Origin: Micromonospora solifontis
GTDB lineage: Bacteria; Actinomycetota; Actinomycetes; Mycobacteriales; Micromonosporaceae
Assembly (NCBI RefSeq): GCF_003725545.1
Contig: NZ_RJLN01000010.1
Location: 1 to 64,000, forward strand
Length of the DNA stretch: 64,000 nt
Reading direction: 5' to 3'
Shown here: positions 1-8,555 of the stretch, in pieces
How the letters are laid out: every line of letters begins with the position of its first letter
Numbering within the stretch: position 1 is the first letter of the stretch
Translations under genes and position numbers: made by a program
The notes under the pieces: generated by a model
Seen by the model: the letters and a program-made list of their open reading frames with translations, nothing else
Told to the model about the DNA's origin: nothing
Databases searched by the model: none

Positions 1-11
1 GGGCCGCCGCG

Positions 12-806
12 GTGGCCCGCCCCGGCGGACCCGACGAGCGACCGGCCGGGCGGGCCACCCCGCCCGTACCGGAGGCGACCCGACCGGGCCCGGGCGCACC
101 GGCCGCCGTACCCACGGGGGGAGCCGGCGCGCCGGCCGGCTCGGTCGGCGGCCTGCGGGGCGCCCGGTCCGAACTGCGCCGGCAGATGCGCGAGCGGCGG
201 CGGTTGCGGATGGGCATCCTGGCCCTGGTCAGCCTGGTGCTGCTGGGGGCCGTACCGCTCTACTTCGGGCTGCGCACGCTCAGCCGGGACCCGGTCTTCG
301 ACACCCTCGACCAGCTCGACGTGCCCTCCTGGGCGGCGACGAAGACCGTGGACAACGTCAGCGGCAGCCGGTGGTGCCTGCAGGACTGCCGGTTGCGGGA
401 GCGGACGGTGGAGTCGGAGAAGGCCTGGAAGGAGACCGCCCAGGTCTACGAGCAGGCCCTGGCCGGTGACGGTTGGCGCCGCTGGAAGGTCGACCGCTGC
501 CCGGAGCAGGGGGACGTCAAGGGCAGCTACACCTGCTGGCGACGGGACGAGCTCACCCTGGACCTCTGGGTACGCGACCCGACCTGCGTGCCGCCGCCGG
601 TCGACGGACAATCCGCGCCGTCCCCGGCTCCCACGCCCGCAGCGGGGAAGTGCACCGGGTCGTTGGTGTCGGTGAAGGTCCGCAACGCGATCGACGACGA
701 GCGGACCGGACCACAGCCCAGCACTGATCCGTCACTCACCGGTGAGGATCCGTACCCGAGCCTCACCGACGATCCGCTCGGCGAGCTGACCCCCTCACCG
801 TCGTGA
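12..806 (+). CDS. Conserved membrane-anchored protein of unknown function (5' end uncertain)
   Basis: Function not recognised. The 264-residue frame opens at a GTG only 11 bases from the window edge, so the true start may lie upstream. Residues 1-50 are rich in Pro, Ala and Gly and look disordered. A basic stretch (about 53-66) precedes one membrane helix (about 67-87), which predicts a cytoplasmic N-terminus and an exported domain. That domain (90-210) has paired cysteines (CLQDC, then C in PEQ and SYTCW contexts) that could form disulfides; the last 60 residues are Pro/Ser/Thr-rich. It lies upstream of the DUF948-DUF6167-alaS block on the same strand, with 148 bases between. Confidence 0.6.
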   Translation: MARPGGPDERPAGRATPPVPEATRPGPGAPAAVPTGGAGAPAGSVGGLRGARSELRRQMRERRRLRMGILALVSLVLLGAVPLYFGLRTLSRDPVFDTLDQLDVPSWAATKTVDNVSGSRWCLQDCRLRERTVESEKAWKETAQVYEQALAGDGWRRWKVDRCPEQGDVKGSYTCWRRDELTLDLWVRDPTCVPPPVDGQSAPSPAPTPAAGKCTGSLVSVKVRNAIDDERTGPQPSTDPSLTGEDPYPSLTDDPLGELTPSPS

Positions 807-827
807 GCAGCGCTCCATCACGGACGG

Positions 828-833
828 TAGGGT
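828..833 (+). promoter_or_regulatory. Possible -10 box upstream of the DUF948-alaS block
   Basis: TAGGGT fits the actinobacterial -10 pattern TAnnnT and lies about 120 bases before the DUF948 start, in the only sizeable gap before alaS. No convincing -35 box is visible at the right distance, so this is tentative. Confidence 0.25.
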
Positions 834-954
834 CTGGGGCTGGCAGGCTCCGCTGCGCCCGTTGACCCCGACGGGTCGGCGTGGGGGGAAGTGGGTAGGA
901 CGGTCGCGCGTCCCGGGGCGTCGGGCCCCGGGACACTGCTCGAGGAGGACAGGC

Positions 955-1416
955 GTGAGTTATGGAGAGGTCGCGGCGCTGGTCGCGGCGATCGCGTTCG
1001 CGATGCTCGTGTTGATCCTGACGCTGCCCATCCTGCGGCTGCGGCACACCGTGGACGCGGCGACCCGCATGATCAACGACCTCAATGACCGCACCGCGCC
1101 GCTGCTCGGTGACGTCAACACCACGGTGAAGAACGTCAACACCGCCCTGGAGCAGGTGCAGACCTCGCTCGACGGGGTCAACCTCCAGCTGGCCAAGGTG
1201 GACACCATGACCACCCACGCGCAGAACGTCACCGCCAACGTGGCCAACCTGGCCGCCGTGGTCTCCGCCGCCGCGGCGAACCCGCTGGTCAAGGTGGCCG
1301 CCTTCGGCTACGGCGTGCGCAAGGCCGCGGCCGCCCGCCGGCACGCGGAGGACGAGCGCGAGGCCCGCGACATCATCAAGCAGCGGCGCCGCGCCGCGAA
1401 GCGCGCCAACCGGTGA
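955..1416 (+). CDS. DUF948-domain membrane protein
   Basis: A 153-residue protein. I chose GTG 955 over the longer frame because GAGGAGGA (942-949) sits 5 bases before it and the product then starts with the membrane segment (about residues 4-26). The rest is a long amphipathic helix with Asn/Val/Thr heptad-like repeats (NDLNDRTAPLLGDVNTTVKN), typical of DUF948 proteins, and a basic C-terminus (KQRRRAAKRANR). DUF948 proteins are found upstream of alaS in many actinobacteria, but their function is unknown. The downstream gene starts 25 bases later, consistent with co-transcription. Confidence 0.8.
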   Translation: MSYGEVAALVAAIAFAMLVLILTLPILRLRHTVDAATRMINDLNDRTAPLLGDVNTTVKNVNTALEQVQTSLDGVNLQLAKVDTMTTHAQNVTANVANLAAVVSAAAANPLVKVAAFGYGVRKAAAARRHAEDEREARDIIKQRRRAAKRANR

Positions 1417-1441
1417 CCAGGCCGAACGGAGGGATGTGAAC

Positions 1442-1747
1442 ATGAGGCGGTTGTTCTGGCTGGGCATCGGGCTGGCCGTGGGCGTGCTGGTGGTGCGCAA
1501 GGCGACCCGCACCGCGCAGGCGTACACGCCGGCCGGCATCGCCAGCGGGCTGTCCGAGTCCGCCGGCAGCCTCGTCGAGTCGGTCCGGAGTTTCGTGGAC
1601 GACGTCCGGGTCGGCATGGCCGAGCGCGAGCAGGAGATCCACGAGGCCTTCGCCCGCGGCGAGGCGTACGACGACCAGTTCGCCGAGCTGCGGGAGGACC
1701 CGCGCATCGGTGATCGAGAGATTTTCCCGGAGGAGCACCAGCGATGA
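1442..1747 (+). CDS. DUF6167-family small membrane protein
   Basis: A 101-residue protein with an N-terminal hydrophobic segment (about residues 3-19, [16 protein letters not shown]) and an acidic, helical remainder. GTG 1436 is in frame, but ATG 1442 is better spaced (8 bases) from GGAGGG at 1428-1433. The stop overlaps the alaS start (ATGA), so the two are translationally coupled. The size and the position between a DUF948 gene and alaS match DUF6167 in streptomycetes and micromonosporas; the family name rests on that context plus general sequence character. Function unknown. Confidence 0.7.
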   Translation: MRRLFWLGIGLAVGVLVVRKATRTAQAYTPAGIASGLSESAGSLVESVRSFVDDVRVGMAEREQEIHEAFARGEAYDDQFAELREDPRIGDREIFPEEHQR

Positions 1748-4422
1748 AGACGGCGGAGATCAAGCGGCGGTACCTCGCCCACTTCGAGGCGAACGGCCAT
1801 GCCGTGGTGCCGTCCGCTCCGCTGCCCGCCATCAGCGACCCGAACCTGCTGTTCATCAACGCCGGCATGGTGCAGTTCGTGCCCTACTTCCTGGGCCAGC
1901 AGACGCCGCCGTACCGGCGGGCCACCAGCGTGCAGAAGTGCATCCGGACGCCGGACATCGACGAGGTCGGCAAGACCAGCCGGCACGGCACCTTCTTCCA
2001 GATGAACGGCAACTTCTCCTTCGGTGACTACTTCAAGGAGGGGGCGATCCCGCTCGCCTGGGACCTGGCCACCAAGCCGGTCGAGGCGGGCGGCTTCGGG
2101 CTGGACCCGGAGCGGATCTGGGCCACGGTCTACCTGGACGACGACGAGGCGTACGACATCTGGCGGCGCACCGGCGTGCCGGACGCGCGGATCGTGCGGC
2201 GCGGCAAGGCCGACAACTTCTGGTCGATGGGCATCCCCGGCCCGTGCGGACCGTGCTCCGAGCTCTACTACGACCGCGGCCCGGAGTACGGCCGGGAGGG
2301 CGGCCCGGAGGTCGACGAGGACCGCTACCTGGAGTTCTGGAACCTCGTCTTCATGCAGTTCGAGCGGGGACCGGGCGTCGGCAAGGAGGACTTTCCGATC
2401 CTCGGCGAACTGCCGGCGAAGAACATCGACACCGGCATGGGCCTGGAGCGGATGGCCTCCATCCTGCAGGGCGTCGACAACCTCTACGAGATCGACGAGG
2501 TCCGGCCGATCCTGGACCGGGCCGCCGAGCTGACCGGCAAGCGCTACGGCGCGCACTCCGGCCACGCGGCCAGCGAGTCCCACCCGGACGACGTGCGGCT
2601 GCGGGTGATCGCCGACCACGTGCGGACCGCGCTGATGCTGATCGGCGACGGGGTGACCCCGTCCAACGAGGGCCGCGGCTACGTGCTGCGCCGGATCATG
2701 CGCCGGGCCATTCGGGCGGTCCGTCTCCTCGGCTACCAGGACCGGGCGCTGCCCGAGCTGCTGCCGGTGGCCCGGGACTGCATGGCCCCGTCGTACCCGG
2801 AGCTGGCCGAGGAGTTCGGCCGGATCTCCCAGTACGCGTACGCCGAGGAGGACGCCTTCCTCGCCACGCTGCGCGCCGGCACCACGATCCTGGACACCGC
2901 GATCGCGGAGACCAAGTCGGCCGGTAAGGCGGCGCTGTCGGGCGACAAGGCGTTCCAGCTGCACGACACGTACGGCTTCCCGATCGACCTGACCCTGGAG
3001 ATCGCGGCCGAGCAGGGCCTGCAGGTCGACGCGGAGGGCTTCCGCCGGCTGATGGCCGACCAGCGCAGCCGGGCCAAGGCGGACGCGCAGGCGCGCAAGA
3101 CCGGCCACACCGACGTGTCGGCGTACCGGTCGGTGCTGGACGCCGGCGGCGCGGTCGAGTTCACCGGCTACACCGAGCTGAACCGGGAGTCCCGGGTGCG
3201 GGCGCTGCTCGCCGGCGGGGCCGCGGTCGACGCGGCGGTCGAGGGGGACACCGTCGAGCTGGTGCTCGACACCACCCCGTTCTACGCCGAGGGCGGTGGC
3301 CAGCAGCCGGACCAGGGCCTGATCACGGTCGGCGGCGGCCAGCTCGAGGTCTTCGACGTGCAGCAGCCGGTGCCGGGTCTGATCGTGCACCGGGCCAAGG
3401 TGGTCCGGGGCGAGGTGCGCGCCGGGGAGACCGGGTACGCCGAGATCGACGTGTCCCGGCGGCGGGCGATCTCCCGGTCGCACACCGCCACCCACCTGGT
3501 GCACCAGACGATGCGCAACTTCCTCGGCGAGTCGGCGACCCAGGCGGGTTCGCTGAACGCGCCGGGCCGGCTGCGGTTCGACTTCAACACCCCGACCGGG
3601 GTGGCGCCGAGCGTGCTGCACGACGTGGAGCAGCAGGTCAACGAGGTGCTCCTGGCCGACCTGGAGGTGCACGCCTTCATCACCAGCCAGGAGGAGGCCC
3701 GCCGGATCGGCGCGATGGCGCTGTTCGGCGAGAAGTACGGCGAGCGGGTCCGGGTCGTCGAGGTCGGCGACTACGCCCGCGAGCTGTGCGGCGGCACCCA
3801 CGTGGCCCGCTCGGCGCAGCTCGGCCTGGTGAAGATCCTCTCCGAGGCCTCGGTCGGCTCCGGCGTGCGCCGGATCGAGGCCCTGGTCGGCATGGACGCG
3901 TTCGGCTTCCTGGCCCGCGAGCACCTGCTGGTGTCCCGGCTGGCCGAGCTGTTCCGGGTTCCCGGCGAGCAGGTCGCGGACCGGGTGGAGCAGACCGTCA
4001 CCCAGCTCCGCGACGCGGAGAAGGAGCTGGAGAAGCTCCGCGCCCAGCTGGTGCTGGGCGGGGCCGCGAGCCTCGCGGCGGGGGCGAAGGACGTGCGGGG
4101 TGTGGCGTACGTAGGCACCGAGGCGCCGGAGGGCGCGGCCGGCAACGACGTGCGGACCCTGGCTCAGGAGATCCGGGGCCGGATCGACCCGGCCCGCCCG
4201 GCGGTGGTCGCGGTGGCGGCCCGGGCGAACGGAAAGGCCTCCCTGGTGGTGGCGGTCAACCCGGCGGCCCGCGGCCGCGGACTGACCGCGAAGGACCTGG
4301 TGAAGGCCGCGTTCTCCGGCCGGGGCGGCGGCAGCGACGACCTGGCCCAGGGTGGCGGCCTGCCCGCGGCGGAGGCGCCGAACCTGCTGCTGACCGTGGA
4401 GAAGGCGATCGCCGAGGCGTGA
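1744..4422 (+). CDS. alaS: Alanyl-tRNA synthetase
   Basis: Charges tRNA-Ala with alanine in the cytoplasm. The 892 residues match the family length. The class II catalytic core is at the N-terminus ([19 protein letters not shown], then [13 protein letters not shown]). The editing domain carries its zinc ligands HTATH (residues 580-584) and CGGTH (682-686). The C-terminal coiled-coil and DHHA1-type domain (about 735-892) ends in [17 protein letters not shown] 1744 overlaps the stop of the preceding gene. A perfect hairpin follows the stop. Confidence 0.97.
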   Translation: MKTAEIKRRYLAHFEANGHAVVPSAPLPAISDPNLLFINAGMVQFVPYFLGQQTPPYRRATSVQKCIRTPDIDEVGKTSRHGTFFQMNGNFSFGDYFKEGAIPLAWDLATKPVEAGGFGLDPERIWATVYLDDDEAYDIWRRTGVPDARIVRRGKADNFWSMGIPGPCGPCSELYYDRGPEYGREGGPEVDEDRYLEFWNLVFMQFERGPGVGKEDFPILGELPAKNIDTGMGLERMASILQGVDNLYEIDEVRPILDRAAELTGKRYGAHSGHAASESHPDDVRLRVIADHVRTALMLIGDGVTPSNEGRGYVLRRIMRRAIRAVRLLGYQDRALPELLPVARDCMAPSYPELAEEFGRISQYAYAEEDAFLATLRAGTTILDTAIAETKSAGKAALSGDKAFQLHDTYGFPIDLTLEIAAEQGLQVDAEGFRRLMADQRSRAKADAQARKTGHTDVSAYRSVLDAGGAVEFTGYTELNRESRVRALLAGGAAVDAAVEGDTVELVLDTTPFYAEGGGQQPDQGLITVGGGQLEVFDVQQPVPGLIVHRAKVVRGEVRAGETGYAEIDVSRRRAISRSHTATHLVHQTMRNFLGESATQAGSLNAPGRLRFDFNTPTGVAPSVLHDVEQQVNEVLLADLEVHAFITSQEEARRIGAMALFGEKYGERVRVVEVGDYARELCGGTHVARSAQLGLVKILSEASVGSGVRRIEALVGMDAFGFLAREHLLVSRLAELFRVPGEQVADRVEQTVTQLRDAEKELEKLRAQLVLGGAASLAAGAKDVRGVAYVGTEAPEGAAGNDVRTLAQEIRGRIDPARPAVVAVAARANGKASLVVAVNPAARGRGLTAKDLVKAAFSGRGGGSDDLAQGGGLPAAEAPNLLLTVEKAIAEA

Positions 4423-4440
4423 TGGCCGTGCCGATCGACG

Positions 4441-4468
4441 CCAGGGCGGACCGTACGGTCCGCCCTGG
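4441..4468 (+). terminator. Perfect 28-bp palindrome after alaS
   Basis: CCAGGGCGGACC, the self-complementary GTAC, then GGTCCGCCCTGG: a 12-bp stem with a 4-base loop, 18 bases after the alaS stop. There is no U-tract, as is usual for actinobacterial hairpin terminators. It lies only 28 bases before ruvX, so it may act as a partial terminator or mRNA end. Confidence 0.6.
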
Positions 4469-4496
4469 CCCGTACCCGGGGGGAAGTGTCCGGTAG

Positions 4497-4958
4497 ATGG
4501 CTGAACCGTCCCGCGGGGTGCGTCTCGGGGTCGATGTCGGGCAGGTCCGGGTCGGGGTGGCCCGCTCGGACCCGCACGGCATCCTGGCCACCCCGCTGGT
4601 CACCCTGGCTCGCGACCTGGCCGCGGCACCGGACGGGGTGCCCACCGACATGGCCGAGCTGGTCCGGCTGGCCGAGGAGCACGAGGCGGTCGAGATCGTC
4701 GTCGGCCTGCCGGTCAACCTCGCCGGAAAGCATGGCCCGGCGGCGGCGAACGTCTCGGCGTACGCTGCCCGTTTGGCCGATGTAATGGGGACGATTCCGG
4801 TGACGCTGACGGACGAGAGGATGTCGACCGTGGTCGCGAGTCGTAGGCTGGCCGAACGGGGCGTCCGGGGAAAGCGCCAACGGGCGGTGGTCGACCAGGC
4901 CGCCGCGGTGGAGATTCTGCAGAGCTGGCTGGACGCACAGCGGAGGCGGACGCAATGA
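4497..4958 (+). CDS. ruvX: YqgF/RuvX-type Holliday junction resolvase
   Basis: Predicted RNase H-fold nuclease that resolves recombination intermediates and, in E. coli, also acts in 16S rRNA 5'-end processing. The 153-residue length is normal. Family motifs are present: the N-terminal acidic residue in RLGVDVGQVRVGVA, EIVVGLPVNL, the DERMST block, and a C-terminal Asp in VVDQAAAVEILQ. The start is ATG 4497, with a purine-rich GGGGGGAAG about 11 bases upstream. The stop overlaps the mltG start by four bases. Confidence 0.9.
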   Translation: MAEPSRGVRLGVDVGQVRVGVARSDPHGILATPLVTLARDLAAAPDGVPTDMAELVRLAEEHEAVEIVVGLPVNLAGKHGPAAANVSAYAARLADVMGTIPVTLTDERMSTVVASRRLAERGVRGKRQRAVVDQAAAVEILQSWLDAQRRRTQ

Positions 4959-6175
4959 TCGACGATCTTGACCTGGGCTTCGAAGACGCGGAGAGGGGGG
5001 AGAAGGGCCGGCACCGGCGCGGCGCCGTGCGCAAGCGGCAGGGCAGGTCCGGTGGTGGCCGGGGCAAGACCATCTTCGCCCTGCTCATGGCGCTCGTGCT
5101 GCTGGGCGGAATCGGCGGCGGCGCGTACATCGGCTTCGACCGGATCCGGAACCACTTCGTCACCCCCGACTACGACGGACCGGGCACCGGCGAGGCGCTC
5201 GTCGAGGTCAAGGCGGGCGACACCCTCACCGACATCGGGAACACCCTCTACGACGCCGGTGTGGTGAAGAGCACCAAGGCGTTCATCGAGGCCGCCGACG
5301 CCAACTCCCGCAGCAAGAACATCCAGGTCGGCCGGTACAAGGTCCGCAAGCAGATGAAGGCCGCCGACGCGGTGATCATGCTGCTGGACCCGAAGAATCG
5401 GGTGGTCAACGGGGTGACCATCCCCGAGGGCACGATCAGCCTGACCATCTACGACCTGCTCGCCAAGCAGACCAAGATCCCGGTCGCCGAGTTCAAGGCG
5501 GCCGCCAAGGACCCGGTCAAGCTGGGCGTGCCGGCGTTCTGGTTCAACCGCACGGACGGCAAGAAGGGCCCGAAGAGCGTCGAGGGCTTCCTCTACCCGG
5601 CGACCTACGAGATCCCGCCGAAGGCCACCGCCGAGCAGATCCTGTCGATGATGGTGGAGAAGTTCCTCGAGGTCACCGGCGACATGAAGTTCGTCGACAG
5701 GGTGCAGAAGGAGCGCGGGATCTCCCCGTACGAGGCGCTGATCGCCGCGTCCATCGCCCAGGCCGAGTCGGTCAACCACGTGGACATGCCGAAGGTGGCC
5801 CGGGTCATCTACAACCGGGTCTACACCGACAAGTACCACTGCCGCTGCCTGGAGATCGACAGCGCGATCAACTACTGGCTGCGGTTGCAGGGCAAGAACC
5901 CCAAGGACTCCGACGTCCTCAAGCAGTCCGAGATCCACGATCTGAAGAACCCGTACAATACGCACGACGTGAACGGCCTGATGATCACGCCGATCAGCAA
6001 CCCCGGCGAGGAGGCGCTCAAGGGCGCGATGGACCCGCCACCGGGCAACTGGATCTACTTCATGACCATCGACAAGAAGGGCACGATGGGCTACGGCTCC
6101 AACGACGCCGACTTCCGGAAGCTGCAGAAGCAGATGTGCGACAACGGCGTGCTGACCAAGTCGAACTGCGCGTGA
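4955..6175 (+). CDS. mltG: Endolytic transglycosylase MltG (YceG family)
   Basis: Cleaves nascent peptidoglycan strands next to the synthase complex and is thought to set glycan length. The 406-residue protein has a basic cytoplasmic head, one membrane helix (about residues 41-63), a LysM-like subdomain (VEVKAGDTLTDIGNTLYDAG) and the YceG catalytic domain. The catalytic Glu is residue 271 in IAQAESVNHVDMPKVARVIY. The conserved NPYNTHDVNGL and PISNPGEEAL motifs follow. The start overlaps the ruvX stop (ATGA) and the stop overlaps aroE (GTGA), giving a ruvX-mltG-aroE coupled unit. Confidence 0.94.
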   Translation: MIDDLDLGFEDAERGEKGRHRRGAVRKRQGRSGGGRGKTIFALLMALVLLGGIGGGAYIGFDRIRNHFVTPDYDGPGTGEALVEVKAGDTLTDIGNTLYDAGVVKSTKAFIEAADANSRSKNIQVGRYKVRKQMKAADAVIMLLDPKNRVVNGVTIPEGTISLTIYDLLAKQTKIPVAEFKAAAKDPVKLGVPAFWFNRTDGKKGPKSVEGFLYPATYEIPPKATAEQILSMMVEKFLEVTGDMKFVDRVQKERGISPYEALIAASIAQAESVNHVDMPKVARVIYNRVYTDKYHCRCLEIDSAINYWLRLQGKNPKDSDVLKQSEIHDLKNPYNTHDVNGLMITPISNPGEEALKGAMDPPPGNWIYFMTIDKKGTMGYGSNDADFRKLQKQMCDNGVLTKSNCA

Positions 6176-6981
6176 GGGCCGCCGTCGTCGGCAAGCCGAT
6201 CGCCCACTCGCTCTCCCCGGTCATCCATGCGGCCGGGTACGCGGCCGCCGGGCTGACCGGCTGGTCGTACACCCGGATCGAGTGCGCGGCCGACGACCTG
6301 GCCGGCCTGGTCGCGGGCCTGGGCCCGGAGTGGGCCGGGCTGTCGGTGACCATGCCGGGCAAGGAGGCGGCGCTCGCGCTGGCCGACCAGGTCTCGCCGG
6401 TCGCCGCCGCCGTCGGCGCCGCCAACACGCTGGTACGCCGCCCCGACGGCAGCTGGTACGCCGACAACACCGACGTCGCCGGCATGGTCGACGTGCTGAC
6501 GGCCGCCGGGTGCGCGGCGGGCGCCGTGGTGACGGTGCTCGGCGCGGGCGGCACCGCCCGCGCCGCGCTCGCGGCGGCGGCCCGGATCGGCGCGGCCGAG
6601 GTGACCGTGGTGGCCCGCCGGCTCGAGGCGATCGCCGAGCTGCGCCCGGTGGCCGCCGCGGTCGGGGTGCCGCTGGCCGGTGCCGACTGGGACGGCGCCC
6701 CGGCGCACGCCCGCGCCGACCTGGTGATCTCGACGGTGCCGAAGGGGGTCGGCGACCCCCTCGCCGACAACTTCGACTGGCGTCCGGGGGCGGTCTTCTT
6801 CGACGCCCTCTACGATCCCTGGCCCACCCCGCTCGCCGCCTCGGCGCTCGCCGCCGGCTGCCGGGTGATCTCCGGGTTGGACCTGCTGCTGGCCCAGGCG
6901 GTCGGCCAGTTCACGCAGTTCACCGGGGTGCCCGCCCCGGTCGACGCGATGCGCGCGGCGCTGGCGGCGGCCCGCGACTGA
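6172..6981 (+). CDS. aroE: Shikimate dehydrogenase
   Basis: Reduces 3-dehydroshikimate to shikimate with NADPH in the chorismate pathway. GTG 6172 overlaps the mltG stop and gives 269 residues starting MRAAVVGKPIAHSLSP, the expected N-terminus; the longer upstream frame adds non-homologous sequence. The shikimate-binding motifs SLSPVIHAAG and YADNTDVAGM and the nucleotide-binding loop LGAGGTARAAL are present, and the C-terminal GLDLLLAQAVGQF is typical. The other shikimate genes (aroC, aroK, aroB, aroQ) lie 14.6 kb downstream, beyond the exopolysaccharide block. Confidence 0.94.
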   Translation: MRAAVVGKPIAHSLSPVIHAAGYAAAGLTGWSYTRIECAADDLAGLVAGLGPEWAGLSVTMPGKEAALALADQVSPVAAAVGAANTLVRRPDGSWYADNTDVAGMVDVLTAAGCAAGAVVTVLGAGGTARAALAAAARIGAAEVTVVARRLEAIAELRPVAAAVGVPLAGADWDGAPAHARADLVISTVPKGVGDPLADNFDWRPGAVFFDALYDPWPTPLAASALAAGCRVISGLDLLLAQAVGQFTQFTGVPAPVDAMRAALAAARD

Positions 6982-7003
6982 GCGGGCGGCTGCGCCCGGT
7001 CGA

Positions 7004-7009
7004 TACGCT
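7004..7009 (+). promoter_or_regulatory. Possible -10 box for the GH16 gene
   Basis: TACGCT matches TAnnnT, 35 bases before the GTG of the GH16 gene and just after the aroE stop. A good RBS (GGGGGAG) lies between. No clear -35 box. Confidence 0.3.
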
Positions 7010-7044
7010 GCTGACGCAACCCGTCGCCGACCACAGGGGGAGCC

Positions 7045-8481
7045 GTGACCGGGCAGCCGCCGTCCCCGCCCGACCGACCGGCCACCGGCCGTCGCCGCCG
7101 GCTCGTGCTGCTCGGCGTGCTGGCCGTGGCGCTCGCCGCCGGCACGGCCGTGGCGCTGCCCCGGGTCGTCGCCGAGGTGGCGCCGCTGGTGGTGGCCGCC
7201 ACCGCGGACACCACCGTCACCCGGGTCCCGCAGGACGGGGACAACGGGGTGAAGACCACCCTGGCGAGCTGCCCGCGGTTCTGCGAGGGCAACCCGGACG
7301 GGCAGCGCGACGCGGTGCTGGAGTTCAACGTCCGGGGGCTGCCCCCGGACGCGGTGGACGTGCGGGCCGTGCTGCGCGTGTACGCCTGGCAGCCGTTCGC
7401 CTCGCGGGTCCGGGCGCACTCCGCGCAGGGCTCCGCCGCCAACGCCGGCGCCTGGGCGCAGCGTCCCGTGCTCGGCTCGGCGCTAGCCACCCGGGACCGG
7501 GTCGACCAGGGCTTCAACGAGTGGGACGTCTCCGCCGCCGTCACCGGCAACGGCCGGGTGACCCTCGCCCTGACCCAGGAGGACTGGCCCCGGCGGATCT
7601 ACTGGGCCTCCCGGGAGAACGTGCGCGCCGCGCTGCGGCCCGGGCTGGTGGTCAGCTACCGCCGTGAGCCGGGCGGCACGGCTCGCCCGACCGCCGCCGC
7701 CCGACCGCCGCAGGCCGGTCCCGTGGCCTCGCCGGCCCCGCCGCCGGCCGACCGCCCCGGCGCCCGGGTGCCCGGCTGGCGGCTGGTCTGGTCGGACGAG
7801 TTCGACGGTCCGACCATCGACCGGTCGAAGTGGAACGTGCGCGACGGCGAGCCGCGCGACGTCGACCTCGGCTGTAACGTGGACGACCCGGAGAACGTGA
7901 TCGTCGCCGGTGGGGTGCTCACCCTGCGGGCGCAGCGGCGGAGCACCGTCTGCGCCGGGCAGCCCCGGCAGTACACCGAGGGCTACCTGGACACCATCGG
8001 CAGGGCGTCGTTCCGCTACGGCCGGTTCGAGGTCCGGGCCGAGTCGCCCAACGGGCCGACCGACTCGCAGGGCCTGTGGCCGGCGTTCTGGCTGCGGCCG
8101 GACGACGGGGGCAAGGGCGAGATCGACGTGGTCGAGCTGCCCGGCGGGGCGGCGTACCACCGGGCCGCCACCCAGGCGATCTTCTACGACTACAGCCCGG
8201 TCAAACAGGACCAGCGCTGGGAGTTCCCGACCGGGTACCCGGGCGACGGGTTCCACACGTACACCACCGAGTGGGAGCCCGGTGTGATCCGCTGGTACGT
8301 CGACGGCCGGCTGGTCTGGCAGCGGGACCGGAGCACCACCCCGTGGTTCGACGAGGCCTTCGACAAGCCGTACAACCTGCGGTTGAACTTCCAGGTCGGC
8401 GGCTGGCTCGGAGCGCCCGACGCGGCCACCGCGTGGCCCGCGGACTTCCGGGTCGACCACGTCCGGGTCTGGCAGCGCTGA
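7045..8481 (+). CDS. Exported glycoside hydrolase family 16 protein with N-terminal DNRLRE-type domain
   Basis: A 478-residue protein. A basic start and one hydrophobic segment (about residues 20-45) suggest a signal peptide or signal anchor. Residues 48-205 resemble the DNRLRE beta-sandwich domain (ADTTVTRVPQDGDNG, LEFNVRGLPPDAV, GFNEWDVSAAV), which often binds carbohydrate. A Pro-rich linker (215-245) leads to a GH16 domain with the catalytic EIDVVE (Glu359, Asp361, Glu364). GH16 enzymes cut beta-1,3/1,4-glucans or galactans; the exact substrate cannot be read here. GTG 7045 has GGGGGAG upstream. It could trim the polysaccharide made by the downstream genes, but that is inference. Confidence 0.85.
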   Translation: MTGQPPSPPDRPATGRRRRLVLLGVLAVALAAGTAVALPRVVAEVAPLVVAATADTTVTRVPQDGDNGVKTTLASCPRFCEGNPDGQRDAVLEFNVRGLPPDAVDVRAVLRVYAWQPFASRVRAHSAQGSAANAGAWAQRPVLGSALATRDRVDQGFNEWDVSAAVTGNGRVTLALTQEDWPRRIYWASRENVRAALRPGLVVSYRREPGGTARPTAAARPPQAGPVASPAPPPADRPGARVPGWRLVWSDEFDGPTIDRSKWNVRDGEPRDVDLGCNVDDPENVIVAGGVLTLRAQRRSTVCAGQPRQYTEGYLDTIGRASFRYGRFEVRAESPNGPTDSQGLWPAFWLRPDDGGKGEIDVVELPGGAAYHRAATQAIFYDYSPVKQDQRWEFPTGYPGDGFHTYTTEWEPGVIRWYVDGRLVWQRDRSTTPWFDEAFDKPYNLRLNFQVGGWLGAPDAATAWPADFRVDHVRVWQR

Positions 8482-8510
8482 CCGGTCGCCGGTGGCTGGC
8501 CGGCGGCCCC

Positions 8511-8516
8511 TATCGT
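8511..8516 (+). promoter_or_regulatory. Possible -10 box for the APH-fold kinase gene
   Basis: TATCGT fits TAnnnT and lies 39 bases before GTG 8556, with GGGGAGGG as RBS in between. No clear -35 box. Confidence 0.3.
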
Positions 8517-8555
8517 GTCCGCCACAGGGTGCGACGGGACTGGGGAGGGCGCGGC

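Noticed and set aside
1436..1441. GTG start for the DUF6167 gene
   Set aside because: It lies only 2 bases from the GGAGGG ribosome-binding site; ATG 1442 has normal spacing.
763..3924. Very long open frame on the minus strand opposite alaS (over 1000 codons)
   Set aside because: It mirrors alaS codon by codon, is rich in Arg/Gly/His/Pro as expected for antisense of high-GC code, and has no RBS or domain. The same holds for the long minus-strand frame at 44849-47908.
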